From the NCBI GenBank assembly GCA_038211965.1, contig JBBQVB010000033.1, forward strand, positions 1 to 22,579: DNA of 22,579 bases, written 5' to 3'. Within the stretch, counting starts at the first letter, position 1. Every line of letters begins with the position of its first letter. The DNA is from Glacieibacterium sp038211965. GTDB taxonomy: Bacteria; Pseudomonadota; Alphaproteobacteria; Sphingomonadales; Sphingomonadaceae. The translations under genes were made by a program, and so were the position numbers. The notes below the pieces were generated by a model. The model searched no databases. It worked only from the letters and a program-made list of their open reading frames with translations, and was not told where the DNA came from. Below are positions 14,112 through 21,614 of this stretch, piece after piece.

Positions 14112-15053
14112 ATGCGTGAGCGCGCGCTGATCGCCGACTTCCTGGCGCCGCTGGCGACGCACCGCGCCGCGCGCGGGTTGCAGGACGACGCGGCGGTATG
14201 GCTGCCGCCGCTCGGGCGCGAAATCGTCCTGACGCACGACACCTTGGCGGAAGGCGTGCACTACCTGCCGCACGACCCGCCGTCTGACGTGGCGTGGAAG
14301 CTGCTCGCGGTGAACCTGTCCGACCTCGCGGCGATGGGCGCGACGCCGGTCGGCGTGCTGCTCGGCCTGACGCTCGGCGCGGGCTGCGACGACGCGTGGG
14401 TGCGGGGGTTCGTCGGGGGGCTGGCTCGGGCGCTGGCGCATTTCGAGATCGCACTGTTCGGCGGCGACACGGTGCGCTGGGGGGGCGGCTGCGTGCTCGG
14501 GCTGACGGCGGTGGGGACGGTGGCGCGCGGGGCGGCGCTGGGACGCGGCGGGGCGCAGGTCGGCGACGGCGTGTGGGTCTCGGGGACGATCGGCGATGCG
14601 GGGCTGGGGCTGGCCGTCGCACGCGGCGACGCCGCGCCCGACAAGCACCTGCTCGGGCGCTACCGCCGCCCCGTTCCCCGCGTCGCCCTCGGCCGCGCGC
14701 TTGTCGGCACCGCGAGCGCCTGCATGGACATTTCCGACGGCCTGCTGATCGACGCCGATCGCCTCGCGACGGCAAGCGGGGTGGGCATCGCGCTCGACCT
14801 CACCGCCCTGCCCGTTTCAACCGCCGCCGCGGCGCGGACGCCCGCAGCCGACGCGGGCAGGCTCGACCTCGCGACGGCGGGCGACGACTACGAACTGCTG
14901 TTCACCGCGCCGCCCGGGGCCGATATCGCGGCGCGCGCGACCGCCAAGGTCCCGCTGACCCGCGTCGGCACCGTCGTCGCGGGCGCAGGCCTGACGGTTA
15001 CCGGGACCGGCGGCACGGTCCTCACGCCGGCCCGTCTCGGCTATGAACATTGA
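14112..15053 (+). CDS. thiL: Thiamine-monophosphate kinase
   Basis: A 313-residue ThiL, which phosphorylates thiamine monophosphate to the pyrophosphate cofactor using ATP. Landmarks: QDDAAVW (24-30) and THDTLAEGVHYL (41-52) with Mg2+-binding Asp residues, VNLSDLAAMGATPVG (67-81), ALFGGDTVRWGG, and MDISDGLLIDADRLATASGVG around 203-223. AGDDYELLFTAPPG follows near 256. All are as in the PurM/ThiL ATP-binding superfamily. The ATG at 14112 lies directly after the parS-like palindrome and has little ribosome-site similarity. A longer in-frame start would read back into nusB and through the palindrome. The gene ends 119 bp before hppA. Confidence 0.96.
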   Translation: MRERALIADFLAPLATHRAARGLQDDAAVWLPPLGREIVLTHDTLAEGVHYLPHDPPSDVAWKLLAVNLSDLAAMGATPVGVLLGLTLGAGCDDAWVRGFVGGLARALAHFEIALFGGDTVRWGGGCVLGLTAVGTVARGAALGRGGAQVGDGVWVSGTIGDAGLGLAVARGDAAPDKHLLGRYRRPVPRVALGRALVGTASACMDISDGLLIDADRLATASGVGIALDLTALPVSTAAAARTPAADAGRLDLATAGDDYELLFTAPPGADIAARATAKVPLTRVGTVVAGAGLTVTGTGGTVLTPARLGYEH

Positions 15054-15172
15054 GCGCCACGTCACACCCGCGCTTGCGTTGCCCTGTCACATTTGCCAAA
15101 GCGCGTCCGCAACATCGTCTCGCCGGGTCCGCGCACCATCTCGACGCGCGTCGGCATCAGGGGTCTGAACGA

Positions 15173-17272
15173 ATGAACATGGTCCTGCTCGCCATCCTGT
15201 GCGGGCTCGCCGCCGTCGTGTACGGCATCGTCACCGCGCGCCAGATCCTGTCGGCGAGCCCCGGCAACGACCGGATGCAGGCGATCGCCGCCGCCATCCA
15301 GGAGGGTGCGGGGGCGTATCTCCAGAAGCAGTATGTCGCGATCGGCATCGTCGGCGTCATCGTCGCCGTCCTCGTCGCGGTTTTCCTCGGCCTCGTCCCC
15401 GCAATCGGCTTCGTCATCGGCGCGGTGCTCAGCGGCGCGACGGGCTTCATCGGCATGAACATTTCGGTACGCGCCAACGTCCGCACGGCGGAAGCCGCGC
15501 GCGGTACGCTGCAGGCGGGCCTGACCATGGCGTTCCGTTCGGGGGCGATCACGGGCATGCTGGTGGCGGGCTTGGCCCTCCTCGCGATCGCCGGATATTA
15601 TTACGTTCTGACGACCTATTTCGGCTTCGACCCAACCGGCCGTCCGATCATCAACGCGCTGGTCGCCCTGAGCTTCGGCGCGTCGCTGATCTCGATCTTC
15701 GCGCGGCTGGGCGGCGGCATCTTCACCAAGGCCGCCGACGTCGGGGCCGACATGGTCGGCAAGAACGAACTGGGCTTCGACGAGGACGACGACCGCAATC
15801 CCGGCGTCATCGCCGATAACGTCGGCGACAACGTCGGCGACTGCGCCGGCATGGCCGCCGACCTGTTCGAGACGTACGTCGTGACGATGGGCGCGACGAT
15901 GGTGCTTGTCGCGCTGCTCGTCGGCGCCGACGCGGCGCGGCTGATGACGCTGCCGCTGCTCGCGGGCGGCGTCTGCATCCTGACCTCGGTGATCGGCACG
16001 TATTTCGTACGCCTCGGCAAGTCGGGCTCGATCATGGGGGCGCTGTACAAGGGCTTCATCGTCACCGCGCTGCTGTCGATCCCGGCATTGTGGTTCGCAA
16101 CGCAGGCGATCTTCCCCGACATGGAAGCGACGATCGTCCTCAAGGACACCGCGTCGGTGGTCTTTAATGCGCGCCAGCTGTTCTACTGCATGCTGGTGGG
16201 CCTTGGCGTCACCGGGCTGATCGTCTGGATCACCGAATACTACACTGGCACCAACTACCGTCCGGTCCAGTCGATCGCGAAGGCGAGCGACAGCGGGCAC
16301 GGTACCAACGTCATCCAGGGCCTCGCGGTCAGCATGGAATCGACCGCGCTGCCGACGCTGGTGATCGTCGTCGGCATCGTCGCGAGCTTTCAGCTGGCGG
16401 GGCTGATCGGCATCGCGTTTGCCGCGACGTCGATGCTCGCGCTGGCAGGGATGGTCGTCGCGCTCGACGCCTACGGGCCAGTCACCGACAACGCCGGAGG
16501 CATCGCCGAGATGGCGCAGCTCGACCACGAAGTCCGCGAGCGCACCGACGCCCTGGACGCCGTCGGCAACACCACCAAGGCAGTCACCAAGGGCTATGCG
16601 ATCGGCTCGGCGGGGCTTGCGGCACTGGTGCTGTTCGCGACCTATACCGAGGACCTGAAGAGCTTCTTCGGCAATGTCACCGTGCACTTCGAGCTGTCGA
16701 ACCCCTATGTCGTGGTCGGCCTGCTGCTCGGCGCGCTGCTGCCCTATCTGTTCGGCGGCATGGCGATGACCGCCGTCGGGCGCACCGCGAGCGCCGTGGC
16801 GCAGGACATCCGCGCGCAGTTCAAGGAGAATGGCCCGGCGATTATCGCACGCCAGGCGCGCCCCAACTATGCGCGCACCGTCAGCCTCGTCACGGCGGGC
16901 GCGATCCGCGAGATGATCGTGCCGTCGCTGCTGCCGGTGCTGGCGCCCGTCGTCGTTTACTACGTGGTCACCGCCGTCGCGGGCCAGGCCGAAGGCTTCG
17001 CGGCGCTGGGCGCGCTGTTGATGGGAGTGATCGTCTCGGGACTGTTCGTCGCGATCTCGATGACCTCGGGCGGCGGCGCGTGGGACAATGCCAAGAAGGT
17101 CATCGAGCAGGGTGCGTACGGCGGCAAGGGTAGCCCCGCGCATCAGGCGGCGGTCACCGGCGACACCGTCGGCGACCCCTACAAGGACACCGCCGGCCCG
17201 GCAGTCAATCCGATGATCAAGATCACCAACATCGTCGCGCTGCTGCTGCTTGCGGCGCTGGCGGGCGCCTGA
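15173..17272 (+). CDS. hppA: K+-independent H+-translocating membrane pyrophosphatase
   Basis: A 699-residue membrane pyrophosphatase with about 16 membrane helices. It couples pyrophosphate hydrolysis to proton export across the inner membrane. The catalytic cluster DVGADMVGKNELGFDEDDDR then NPGVIADNVGDNVGDCAGMAA lies at about 188-235. DAYGPVTDNAGGIAEM is near 432-447, and the third acidic motif GDTVGDPYKDTAGPAVNP is near the C-terminus. The sequence GNTTKAVTKG (465-474) has Lys469 and Thr472. Potassium-dependent enzymes have Ala at the Lys position, so this is the K+-independent type. Start: ATG at 15173 with AGGGG about 10 bp upstream; the preceding frame has no similarity. The 119-bp leader (15054-15172) shows no other feature I can support. 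Confidence 0.96.
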   Translation: MNMVLLAILCGLAAVVYGIVTARQILSASPGNDRMQAIAAAIQEGAGAYLQKQYVAIGIVGVIVAVLVAVFLGLVPAIGFVIGAVLSGATGFIGMNISVRANVRTAEAARGTLQAGLTMAFRSGAITGMLVAGLALLAIAGYYYVLTTYFGFDPTGRPIINALVALSFGASLISIFARLGGGIFTKAADVGADMVGKNELGFDEDDDRNPGVIADNVGDNVGDCAGMAADLFETYVVTMGATMVLVALLVGADAARLMTLPLLAGGVCILTSVIGTYFVRLGKSGSIMGALYKGFIVTALLSIPALWFATQAIFPDMEATIVLKDTASVVFNARQLFYCMLVGLGVTGLIVWITEYYTGTNYRPVQSIAKASDSGHGTNVIQGLAVSMESTALPTLVIVVGIVASFQLAGLIGIAFAATSMLALAGMVVALDAYGPVTDNAGGIAEMAQLDHEVRERTDALDAVGNTTKAVTKGYAIGSAGLAALVLFATYTEDLKSFFGNVTVHFELSNPYVVVGLLLGALLPYLFGGMAMTAVGRTASAVAQDIRAQFKENGPAIIARQARPNYARTVSLVTAGAIREMIVPSLLPVLAPVVVYYVVTAVAGQAEGFAALGALLMGVIVSGLFVAISMTSGGGAWDNAKKVIEQGAYGGKGSPAHQAAVTGDTVGDPYKDTAGPAVNPMIKITNIVALLLLAALAGA

Positions 17273-17295
17273 TCGGGCGGTGCGGTAGAGGCGGC

Positions 17296-17318
17296 GCGGC
17301 GAAGCTCGTCTTCGCCGC
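17296..17318 (+). terminator. Stem-loop after hppA, possible weak terminator
   Basis: Arms GCGGCGAAG (17296-17304) and CTTCGCCGC (17310-17318) form a perfect 9-bp stem with a 5-nt loop, 24 bp after the hppA stop. No T-run follows, so it may only protect or attenuate the transcript rather than terminate it. Confidence 0.35.
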
Positions 17319-17336
17319 CGCGCAGGCGGAATGTCT

Positions 17337-17364
17337 TTGCGGCGGCATCGGGCTGCGCTAATCG
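17337..17364 (+). promoter_or_regulatory. Promoter candidate of the yceI-cytochrome b561 operon
   Basis: TTGCGG (17337-17342) and TAATCG (17359-17364) are separated by 16 bp. They precede the first YceI gene, whose ATG (17398) has AAGGA 7 bp upstream. The predicted leader is about 27 nt. Confidence 0.4.
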
Positions 17365-17397
17365 TCGCGCCACATCTTCCGCCATAAGGAATCGCCG

Positions 17398-18006
17398 ATG
17401 CGCCTGCTCGCCGCCGCCCTGTTCGCCAGCCTCGCCGCCGCACCGCTCGCGGCCGCGCCGATCGACGCGCCGTCGGGCAGGTACGAGGCCGATCTCAGCC
17501 ACACCAGCGTGACGTGGCGGGTCAAGCACCTCGGTCTGTCGAACTACACCGCGCGCTTCGCCAAGATCGCTTCGACCGTCGAACTCGACGCCGCCAACCC
17601 GGCGAACAGCAAGCTCAGCGTCACCATAGACGCCAATTCGGTACGCACCGATTTCCCGTTTACCGACAAGGTTGATTTCGACAAGGAAGTCGGCGGCGGC
17701 GAGCGCTTCATCTACGGTTCGAAGTTTCCCGAGATCAAGTTCGTCGCCACCAACATCGCCGTGACCGGCGCGAAGACCGCGAAGATCACCGGCGACCTGA
17801 CGCTGCGCGGGGTGACCAAGCCGGTGACGCTCGACGCGGTGTTCAACGGCACCACCAAGGCCAACCCGCAGATGGGTGCCGAGCGCATTGGCGTGTCGGC
17901 GCGCGCGACCATCAACCGTTCGGACTGGGGCATGAGCTTCGGCACGCAATTCGTCAGCGATGCGGTCGAGCTGCAGATCGAAGCTGAATACAAGCGCGCC
18001 AAGTGA
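17398..18006 (+). CDS. YceI-family periplasmic lipid-binding protein (first copy)
   Basis: A 202-residue secreted protein with a clear signal peptide (MRLLAAALFASLAAAPLAAA, cleavage near 20). The mature part is a YceI lipocalin-like barrel: YEADLSHTSVTWRVKHLGLS, LSVTIDANSVRTDFP, FIYGSKFPEIKFVATNI, ITGDLTLRGVTKPVTLDAVF and SARATINRSDWGM. The family binds polyisoprenoid lipids such as octaprenyl derivatives; some copies are linked to cytochrome b561. Its TGA overlaps the GTG of the next gene (GTGA), which implies translational coupling. It begins a three-gene operon with a second YceI at the far end. Confidence 0.94.
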   Translation: MRLLAAALFASLAAAPLAAAPIDAPSGRYEADLSHTSVTWRVKHLGLSNYTARFAKIASTVELDAANPANSKLSVTIDANSVRTDFPFTDKVDFDKEVGGGERFIYGSKFPEIKFVATNIAVTGAKTAKITGDLTLRGVTKPVTLDAVFNGTTKANPQMGAERIGVSARATINRSDWGMSFGTQFVSDAVELQIEAEYKRAK

Positions 18007-18569
18007 GGTCTGCGGCCGACATCACCGGGCGCAGTCGCTATTCGAGCGTCGCGATCGCTTTTCACTGGACGATCGCGCTGCTGCTGATCGGCAACCTCGT
18101 CGCGGGGCTGCTGTTCGACACGCTTGAAGACATGGACAAGGCGCTGTTCTTCAGCCTCGTCCAGCTTCACAAGGCGACGGGCATCACCGTGCTGGTGCTC
18201 GCCGTACTGCGACTGGCGTGGCGGCTGACGCATCGCGTGCCGCCCTACCCGTCGCACATGACACCTGCCGAGCGCGCGCTGGCGCTGGTCTCGCATTGGG
18301 GATTCTATGTCCTGATGATCGCCTTGCCGCTGAGTGGCTGGGCGATGGTGTCGGTGTCGAAGATCAAGTTCCCGATGACATGGTTCGGACTGTTCGAAAT
18401 CCCGTTGCTCGACGTGCCGAAGGGCTGGAATTACCACGACCTGCACGGCATTCTCGGGTGGATCGCGGTTGCAATGATCGTCCTGCACGTCGCGGCGGCG
18501 CTCAAGCATCATTATTGGGACCGCGACGACGTCTTCGCGCGGATGTGGCTGTGGGCGCGACGGACGTGA
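18003..18569 (+). CDS. Cytochrome b561 family protein
   Basis: A 188-residue di-haem b-type cytochrome of the inner membrane with four hydrophobic helices (about 16-40, 55-75, 92-116, 147-168). Likely haem ligands are His21 (AFHW), His56 (QLHK), His148 (DLHG) and His162 (LHV). It probably moves electrons between the quinone pool and a periplasmic acceptor, perhaps a lipid-quinone held by YceI. The GTG start overlaps the preceding yceI stop; the TGA overlaps the GTG of the following YceI gene. The 30-residue soluble loop between helices 3 and 4 (KIKFPMTWFG...) is typical. Confidence 0.93.
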   Translation: MRSAADITGRSRYSSVAIAFHWTIALLLIGNLVAGLLFDTLEDMDKALFFSLVQLHKATGITVLVLAVLRLAWRLTHRVPPYPSHMTPAERALALVSHWGFYVLMIALPLSGWAMVSVSKIKFPMTWFGLFEIPLLDVPKGWNYHDLHGILGWIAVAMIVLHVAAALKHHYWDRDDVFARMWLWARRT

Positions 18570-19123
18570 TCCGCGCAGGTGTCGCGCTGCTGCTGCTCTG
18601 GGGGGCGACAACTCCCGCGCTCGCAGCGCCATGGACGGTGGTGGCCGCGCAGAGCCGCATCGGCTTCACCGCGACATGGCTCGGCAAGCCCGTCGTCGGC
18701 GCTTTCAAGAAATGGTCGGCGGCGATCGACTTCGATCCCGCCACGCCGGCATCTGCGAAGATCGACGTAACCGTCGACCTCGCCTCGGCGGCGACGGGCG
18801 ACCAGACCGTCGATGGGTCGCTTCCCGGCGACGACTGGTTCGCGGCCAAGACAGGCGGTCAGGGGCGTTTCGTGGCGGCGAAGGTCGTCGCCGCCGGGCT
18901 GGGGCATTTCGTCGCCACCGGGACGCTGGCGATGCGCGGCAAGGCGGTGCCGGTGACCCTGCCCTTCGATCTCGCCATTGCGGGCAACACCGCGACGATG
19001 ACCGGGCGCGTCCAGCTCGACCGGCGCGCGTGGAAGCTCGGCATCGAGTCCGACGCGACTGCCGAATACGTTGCCTTCGCGGTGCCCGTCAGCATCCGTG
19101 TCGTGGCGCAGCGCCGCAAATAA
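18566..19123 (+). CDS. YceI-family periplasmic protein (second copy)
   Basis: A 185-residue YceI-like protein. The GTG at 18566 overlaps the cytochrome b561 stop (GTGA), as at the other end of that gene. The result starts with a good signal peptide (MIRAGVALLLLWGATTPALA). In-frame GTGs at 18545 and 18551 are alternatives. The mature part, WTVVAAQSRIGFTATWLGKP, then VGAFKKWSAAIDFDP, is the form found in YceI domains that follow or fuse to cytochrome b561. It is only distantly like the first copy, so a recent tandem duplication is unlikely. DQTVDGSLPGDDWFAAK and TGTLAMRGKAVPVTLPFDL are further family motifs. It ends 98 bp before a strong terminator. Confidence 0.9.
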   Translation: MIRAGVALLLLWGATTPALAAPWTVVAAQSRIGFTATWLGKPVVGAFKKWSAAIDFDPATPASAKIDVTVDLASAATGDQTVDGSLPGDDWFAAKTGGQGRFVAAKVVAAGLGHFVATGTLAMRGKAVPVTLPFDLAIAGNTATMTGRVQLDRRAWKLGIESDATAEYVAFAVPVSIRVVAQRRK

Positions 19124-19220
19124 TTCACGTTTTCCGGGCTTGCAGCCTGCTGCGCTGAACCCCAGATTGCTGGTGTCGGGCGTTCCCCCCCTTTCGTCCG
19201 GCAACTTCCCTGAACCCTGG

Positions 19221-19254
19221 CCGCTCCGCGCATCCGCGCGGGGCGGTCTTTTTC
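19221..19254 (+). terminator. Rho-independent terminator of the yceI operon
   Basis: Arms CCGCTCCGCG (19221-19230) and CGCGGGGCGG (19237-19246) pair over 10 bp with one G-U, loop CATCCG, followed by TCTTTTTC. It lies directly beyond the second YceI gene. The T-run runs into the last codons of the converging amidohydrolase gene. Confidence 0.85.
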
Positions 19255-20137
19255 ACTCGGCGGCCTGGGCGAAATCCTGACGCAGACCGAAGTCGGTGGT
19301 GCATAGCATTTCGGCGAGTTCGGCGAGCTGCGCCGCCACCGCCGGGAAGCCCATGTGGCGGACGAGTCGCGCGGGATCCATGTAGAGCGCGCGGTCGATC
19401 TCGATCTGGACGGCGTGAATGCCGCGCGCAGGGTCGCCGTGGTGCGCCGTCGTATAGCCCCCCGCGTAGGGCGCGTTGCGCGCGACCCGCCAGCCGTGCG
19501 CGACGAAATGGCGTTCGATGGCGGTCACCAGCACAGGCGCGGCACTGCGCCCGTGAAGGTCGCCGACGACGACCTGCGGTGCACCGCCCGCCATCGGCGC
19601 CGGCGTCGGCATCGAATGGCAGTCGATGAGGATGGCATAGCCGTGCCGCGCGCGGGCCGTGGCCAGCAGGTCTGCCAGCGTGTCGTGCCACGGCGCATGG
19701 GCGTGCGCGACGCGACCGCGCGCATCGTGGAGGCGTAGCCGCGTCGGATAGATGTCGAGCCCTGCCGCAGCGACGCGCGGCACGACGCCGAGGCCCGCGA
19801 CGACGCGATCGGTGGCATGGTCGGCGTGGTGGTCGAGCGGCTCGACGTACATCGCCGGGTCGAGTTCGTGCGGCGAACGGTTGAGGTCGAGCCACGACCG
19901 GCCGTAACGCGCCGCCAGTCGCGGCACCCCCGTCGCCGCCGCACTGTCGAGCAACGCGTCGACATAGGCATCCTCGCCGCGCCGCAGCTGTGCCAGCGTC
20001 AGCCTGGTCCGGGTGAGAAAATCGGCGGGGTAGTCGCGCCCCGAATGCGGCGACGACAGCACCAGCGGAAACCGACCCGACGTGTCGCCCGACTGGGCGA
20101 AGGAGGGTTGCGGGGTATTGGCGGGGGCAAGCTGCAC
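19253..20137 (-). CDS. N-formylglutamate amidohydrolase
   Basis: A 294-residue member of the N-formylglutamate amidohydrolase family, which releases formate and glutamate from N-formylglutamate at the end of one histidine-degradation route. Motifs: VLSSPHSGRDYPADF near 26-40, GRSWLDLNRSPHELDP, LIDCHSMPTPAP, GGYTTAHHGDP and VQIEIDRALYMD. Their His, Asp and Glu residues form the metal and substrate site. The GTG start has AAGG about 8 bp upstream on the minus strand. No hut genes lie beside it, so it may act on other formyl-amino acids. Formate released could in principle be used by Fhs encoded 15 kb away, but that is speculation. Confidence 0.92.
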   Translation of the reverse strand: MQLAPANTPQPSFAQSGDTSGRFPLVLSSPHSGRDYPADFLTRTRLTLAQLRRGEDAYVDALLDSAAATGVPRLAARYGRSWLDLNRSPHELDPAMYVEPLDHHADHATDRVVAGLGVVPRVAAAGLDIYPTRLRLHDARGRVAHAHAPWHDTLADLLATARARHGYAILIDCHSMPTPAPMAGGAPQVVVGDLHGRSAAPVLVTAIERHFVAHGWRVARNAPYAGGYTTAHHGDPARGIHAVQIEIDRALYMDPARLVRHMGFPAVAAQLAELAEMLCTTDFGLRQDFAQAAE

Positions 20138-20196
20138 AGCGCCACCTTAACCATTGGCCCCGCAACTTCGACCCCATATTTGCACGGCCGACAGGC

Positions 20197-20225
20197 TTGC
20201 ATCGCCGCAGCGCAATGGCTAAGAC
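20197..20225 (+). promoter_or_regulatory. tRNA-Val promoter
   Basis: TTGCAT (20197-20202) and TAAGAC (20220-20225) are 17 bp apart, and the tRNA begins 10 nt after the -10 box. No other gene lies between. The rest of 20138-20235 shows only the ribosome site of the amidohydrolase on the other strand. Confidence 0.6.
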
Positions 20226-21082
20226 GCGCCACCGTGGACGCGTAGCTCAGTGGTAGAGCACTGTGTTGACATCGCAGGGGTCGCAAGTTCAATCCTTGCC
20301 GCGTCCACCATTTTCCCCGTTTCCTCAGCCACTTGGTCCGCCCGCGGGGGCGTGAAACCCTGTTCTACCTTGCCCATGAGTGACAGGGCATTGTCAGTCG
20401 CTGCCATGGCGGTGGTGTTGTCGAACATGCACCAGGGTTCGAGCCCGCTGGCGACCGCTGTGCGGAGGTGCGTGGCGTAGGTGTCGAGCGCCGGGTCACC
20501 GTAGGACGAGCGGTACATCACCGGCGAGCCGTGCAGGCGCCAATATTCAAGACCGCGCCAGCCCCCCGGCACAGTCGCGACATCTGCAACTGCTGGATCG
20601 GCCGCCACGCGCCCGACGCGGAGGCGGTCGAGCAGGGAATCGGCGTCATTCTCGAACCAGCTCGCGTGCCGCGGCTCGCAGACGATCCCGGTGTCGATCG
20701 CGCCGCGCAGCGTCTCGAAGAATCGCTCGGCCACGGCCCCCTCGAAGACGAGCTTGGGCGGGAGTTGCACGAGGAGCAGCGCAAGCTTGCCACCCAGTTG
20801 CCCGACCTCCGCCGCAAACGGCGCGATGAGCTGGTCGACATCGACGAGCCTTGCCGCGTGCGTGATCGTCTTGGGAATCTTTACCGCGAAGCGGAAGTGC
20901 TCCGGCACGCTCGCCGCCCACTTCGCCCAGGTCGAGGCCCGGTGCGGTCGATGGAATGAGGAGTTGACCTCAACACCGCCGAACACCCGCGCGTAGCGTT
21001 CGAGCGCCGTCCCATCGCCCGGAAACGCGGGCGCGCTCTGCCGTGCGATAGCCCACCCCGCGGTTCCGATGATCGCGCCCAT
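20219..21082 (-). CDS. DUF72 family protein with C-terminal extension read antisense through tRNA-Val
   Basis: A 287-residue frame. Residues 1 to about 240 are a DUF72 (YecE-like) TIM-barrel protein of unknown function. It starts MGAIIGTAGWAIAR and includes EVNSSFHRP, FRFAVKIPKTITHAARL, LLVQLPPKLVFE, EPRHASWF, WRLHGSPVMY and CMFDNTTAMAATDNALSL. The usual family end is soon after NALSLM. Here no stop occurs, and the frame continues through GFTPPRADQV and the reverse complement of tRNA-Val (VDAARIELATPAMSTQCST...) to a TAG/TGA-type stop at 20219. The ATG at 21082 is chosen because IGTAGW is the family start; the frame upstream has no similarity. No good ribosome site is seen. Confidence 0.87.
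   Translation of the reverse strand: MGAIIGTAGWAIARQSAPAFPGDGTALERYARVFGGVEVNSSFHRPHRASTWAKWAASVPEHFRFAVKIPKTITHAARLVDVDQLIAPFAAEVGQLGGKLALLLVQLPPKLVFEGAVAERFFETLRGAIDTGIVCEPRHASWFENDADSLLDRLRVGRVAADPAVADVATVPGGWRGLEYWRLHGSPVMYRSSYGDPALDTYATHLRTAVASGLEPWCMFDNTTAMAATDNALSLMGKVEQGFTPPRADQVAEETGKMVDAARIELATPAMSTQCSTTELRVHGGAS
20236..20310 (+). tRNA. tRNA-Val (anticodon GAC)
   Basis: A complete cloverleaf with encoded CCA. The acceptor is GGACGCG with CGCGTCC, discriminator A and CCA. The D arm is GCTC-AGTGGTA-GAGC, and the anticodon stem is CTGTG/CGCAG with loop TTGACAT, anticodon GAC at 34-36. The variable loop is GGGTC, and the T arm is GCAAG-TTCAATC-CTTGC. It reads GUC and GUU valine codons. 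TTTT follows CCA directly. The opposite strand is open as the tail of the DUF72 frame. Confidence 0.97.
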
Positions 21083-21189
21083 GGGGCCGCAACGCAGCGC
21101 GCAGCAGGTCGATGCACGACGTCGGTCACGCACCGCTGGCGAGCGGGCGTCGGCGCAGGTTCGGCGATGCGTCGACGTGGCGCGAGGGG

Positions 21190-21213
21190 CGGTTGCGACA
21201 CGTTTCGCAACCG
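21190..21213. promoter_or_regulatory. Palindromic operator candidate in the divergent gap
   Basis: CGGTTGCGA (21190-21198) and TCGCAACCG (21205-21213) are exact reverse complements around CACGTT. The site lies 108 bp upstream of the DUF72 start (minus) and 142 bp upstream of the 61-aa gene (plus). No T-run flanks it, so an operator is more likely than a terminator. The rest of the 272-bp gap 21083-21354 has nothing else I can support. Confidence 0.45.
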
Positions 21214-21354
21214 AACGCAACAACTCGCCCCACGCCACATCGAAACGTTTGCCGACGCGCCTCCCCCGCACCCGAGCCGCCGCCTAAAAGCCAGCCATAC
21301 CGCGCTGCCCGCCCGGCTGTTGGGACGGAGCGCTTCGAAACCGGGAGATACACC

Positions 21355-21540
21355 ATGATCGTTGCCCTCTTCGACCGCGTCCGCGATCTCGTCGGGACCC
21401 GCGCCGCCGATACGACGCACCCCGCCGCCGACGCCTTCGCCGCGTTCGCGCTCGCCTGCGACGCCGAGCGCCACGCGGCAGCGGCGGCGTTCCGCAACTG
21501 GCTCGCGCAGTGCGAGACCGGGACGGCGTGTGCCGCGTGA
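21355..21540 (+). CDS. Small hypothetical protein (61 aa)
   Basis: A 61-residue frame with a good ribosome site (GGGAG about 8 bp before the ATG). The composition is Ala-rich with three Cys and mostly helical: MIVALFDRVRDLVGTRAADT, AFAAFALACDAERHAAAAAF, RNWLAQCETGTACAA. No signal peptide or membrane helix is clear. I do not recognise a family. It lies 74 bp before the peptide transporter gene and could share its transcript. Confidence 0.6.
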   Translation: MIVALFDRVRDLVGTRAADTTHPAADAFAAFALACDAERHAAAAAFRNWLAQCETGTACAA

Positions 21541-21614
21541 CGCATCGGCCGTTCCGCTGGTCGCGCCGCATCCGCTTCTGCTAGTCAGTCAGGGGGATGG
21601 GCGCGGGGGCGGAC

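Noticed and set aside
15062..17443. 793-residue open frame on the minus strand opposite hppA
   Set aside because: It is the antisense shadow of hppA: rich in Arg, His, Asp and Gly with no motif, while the plus strand encodes a complete pyrophosphatase.
19125..20177. 350-residue minus-strand frame over the amidohydrolase
   Set aside because: It is a frame-shifted shadow of the N-formylglutamate amidohydrolase, whose motifs are in the other frame.
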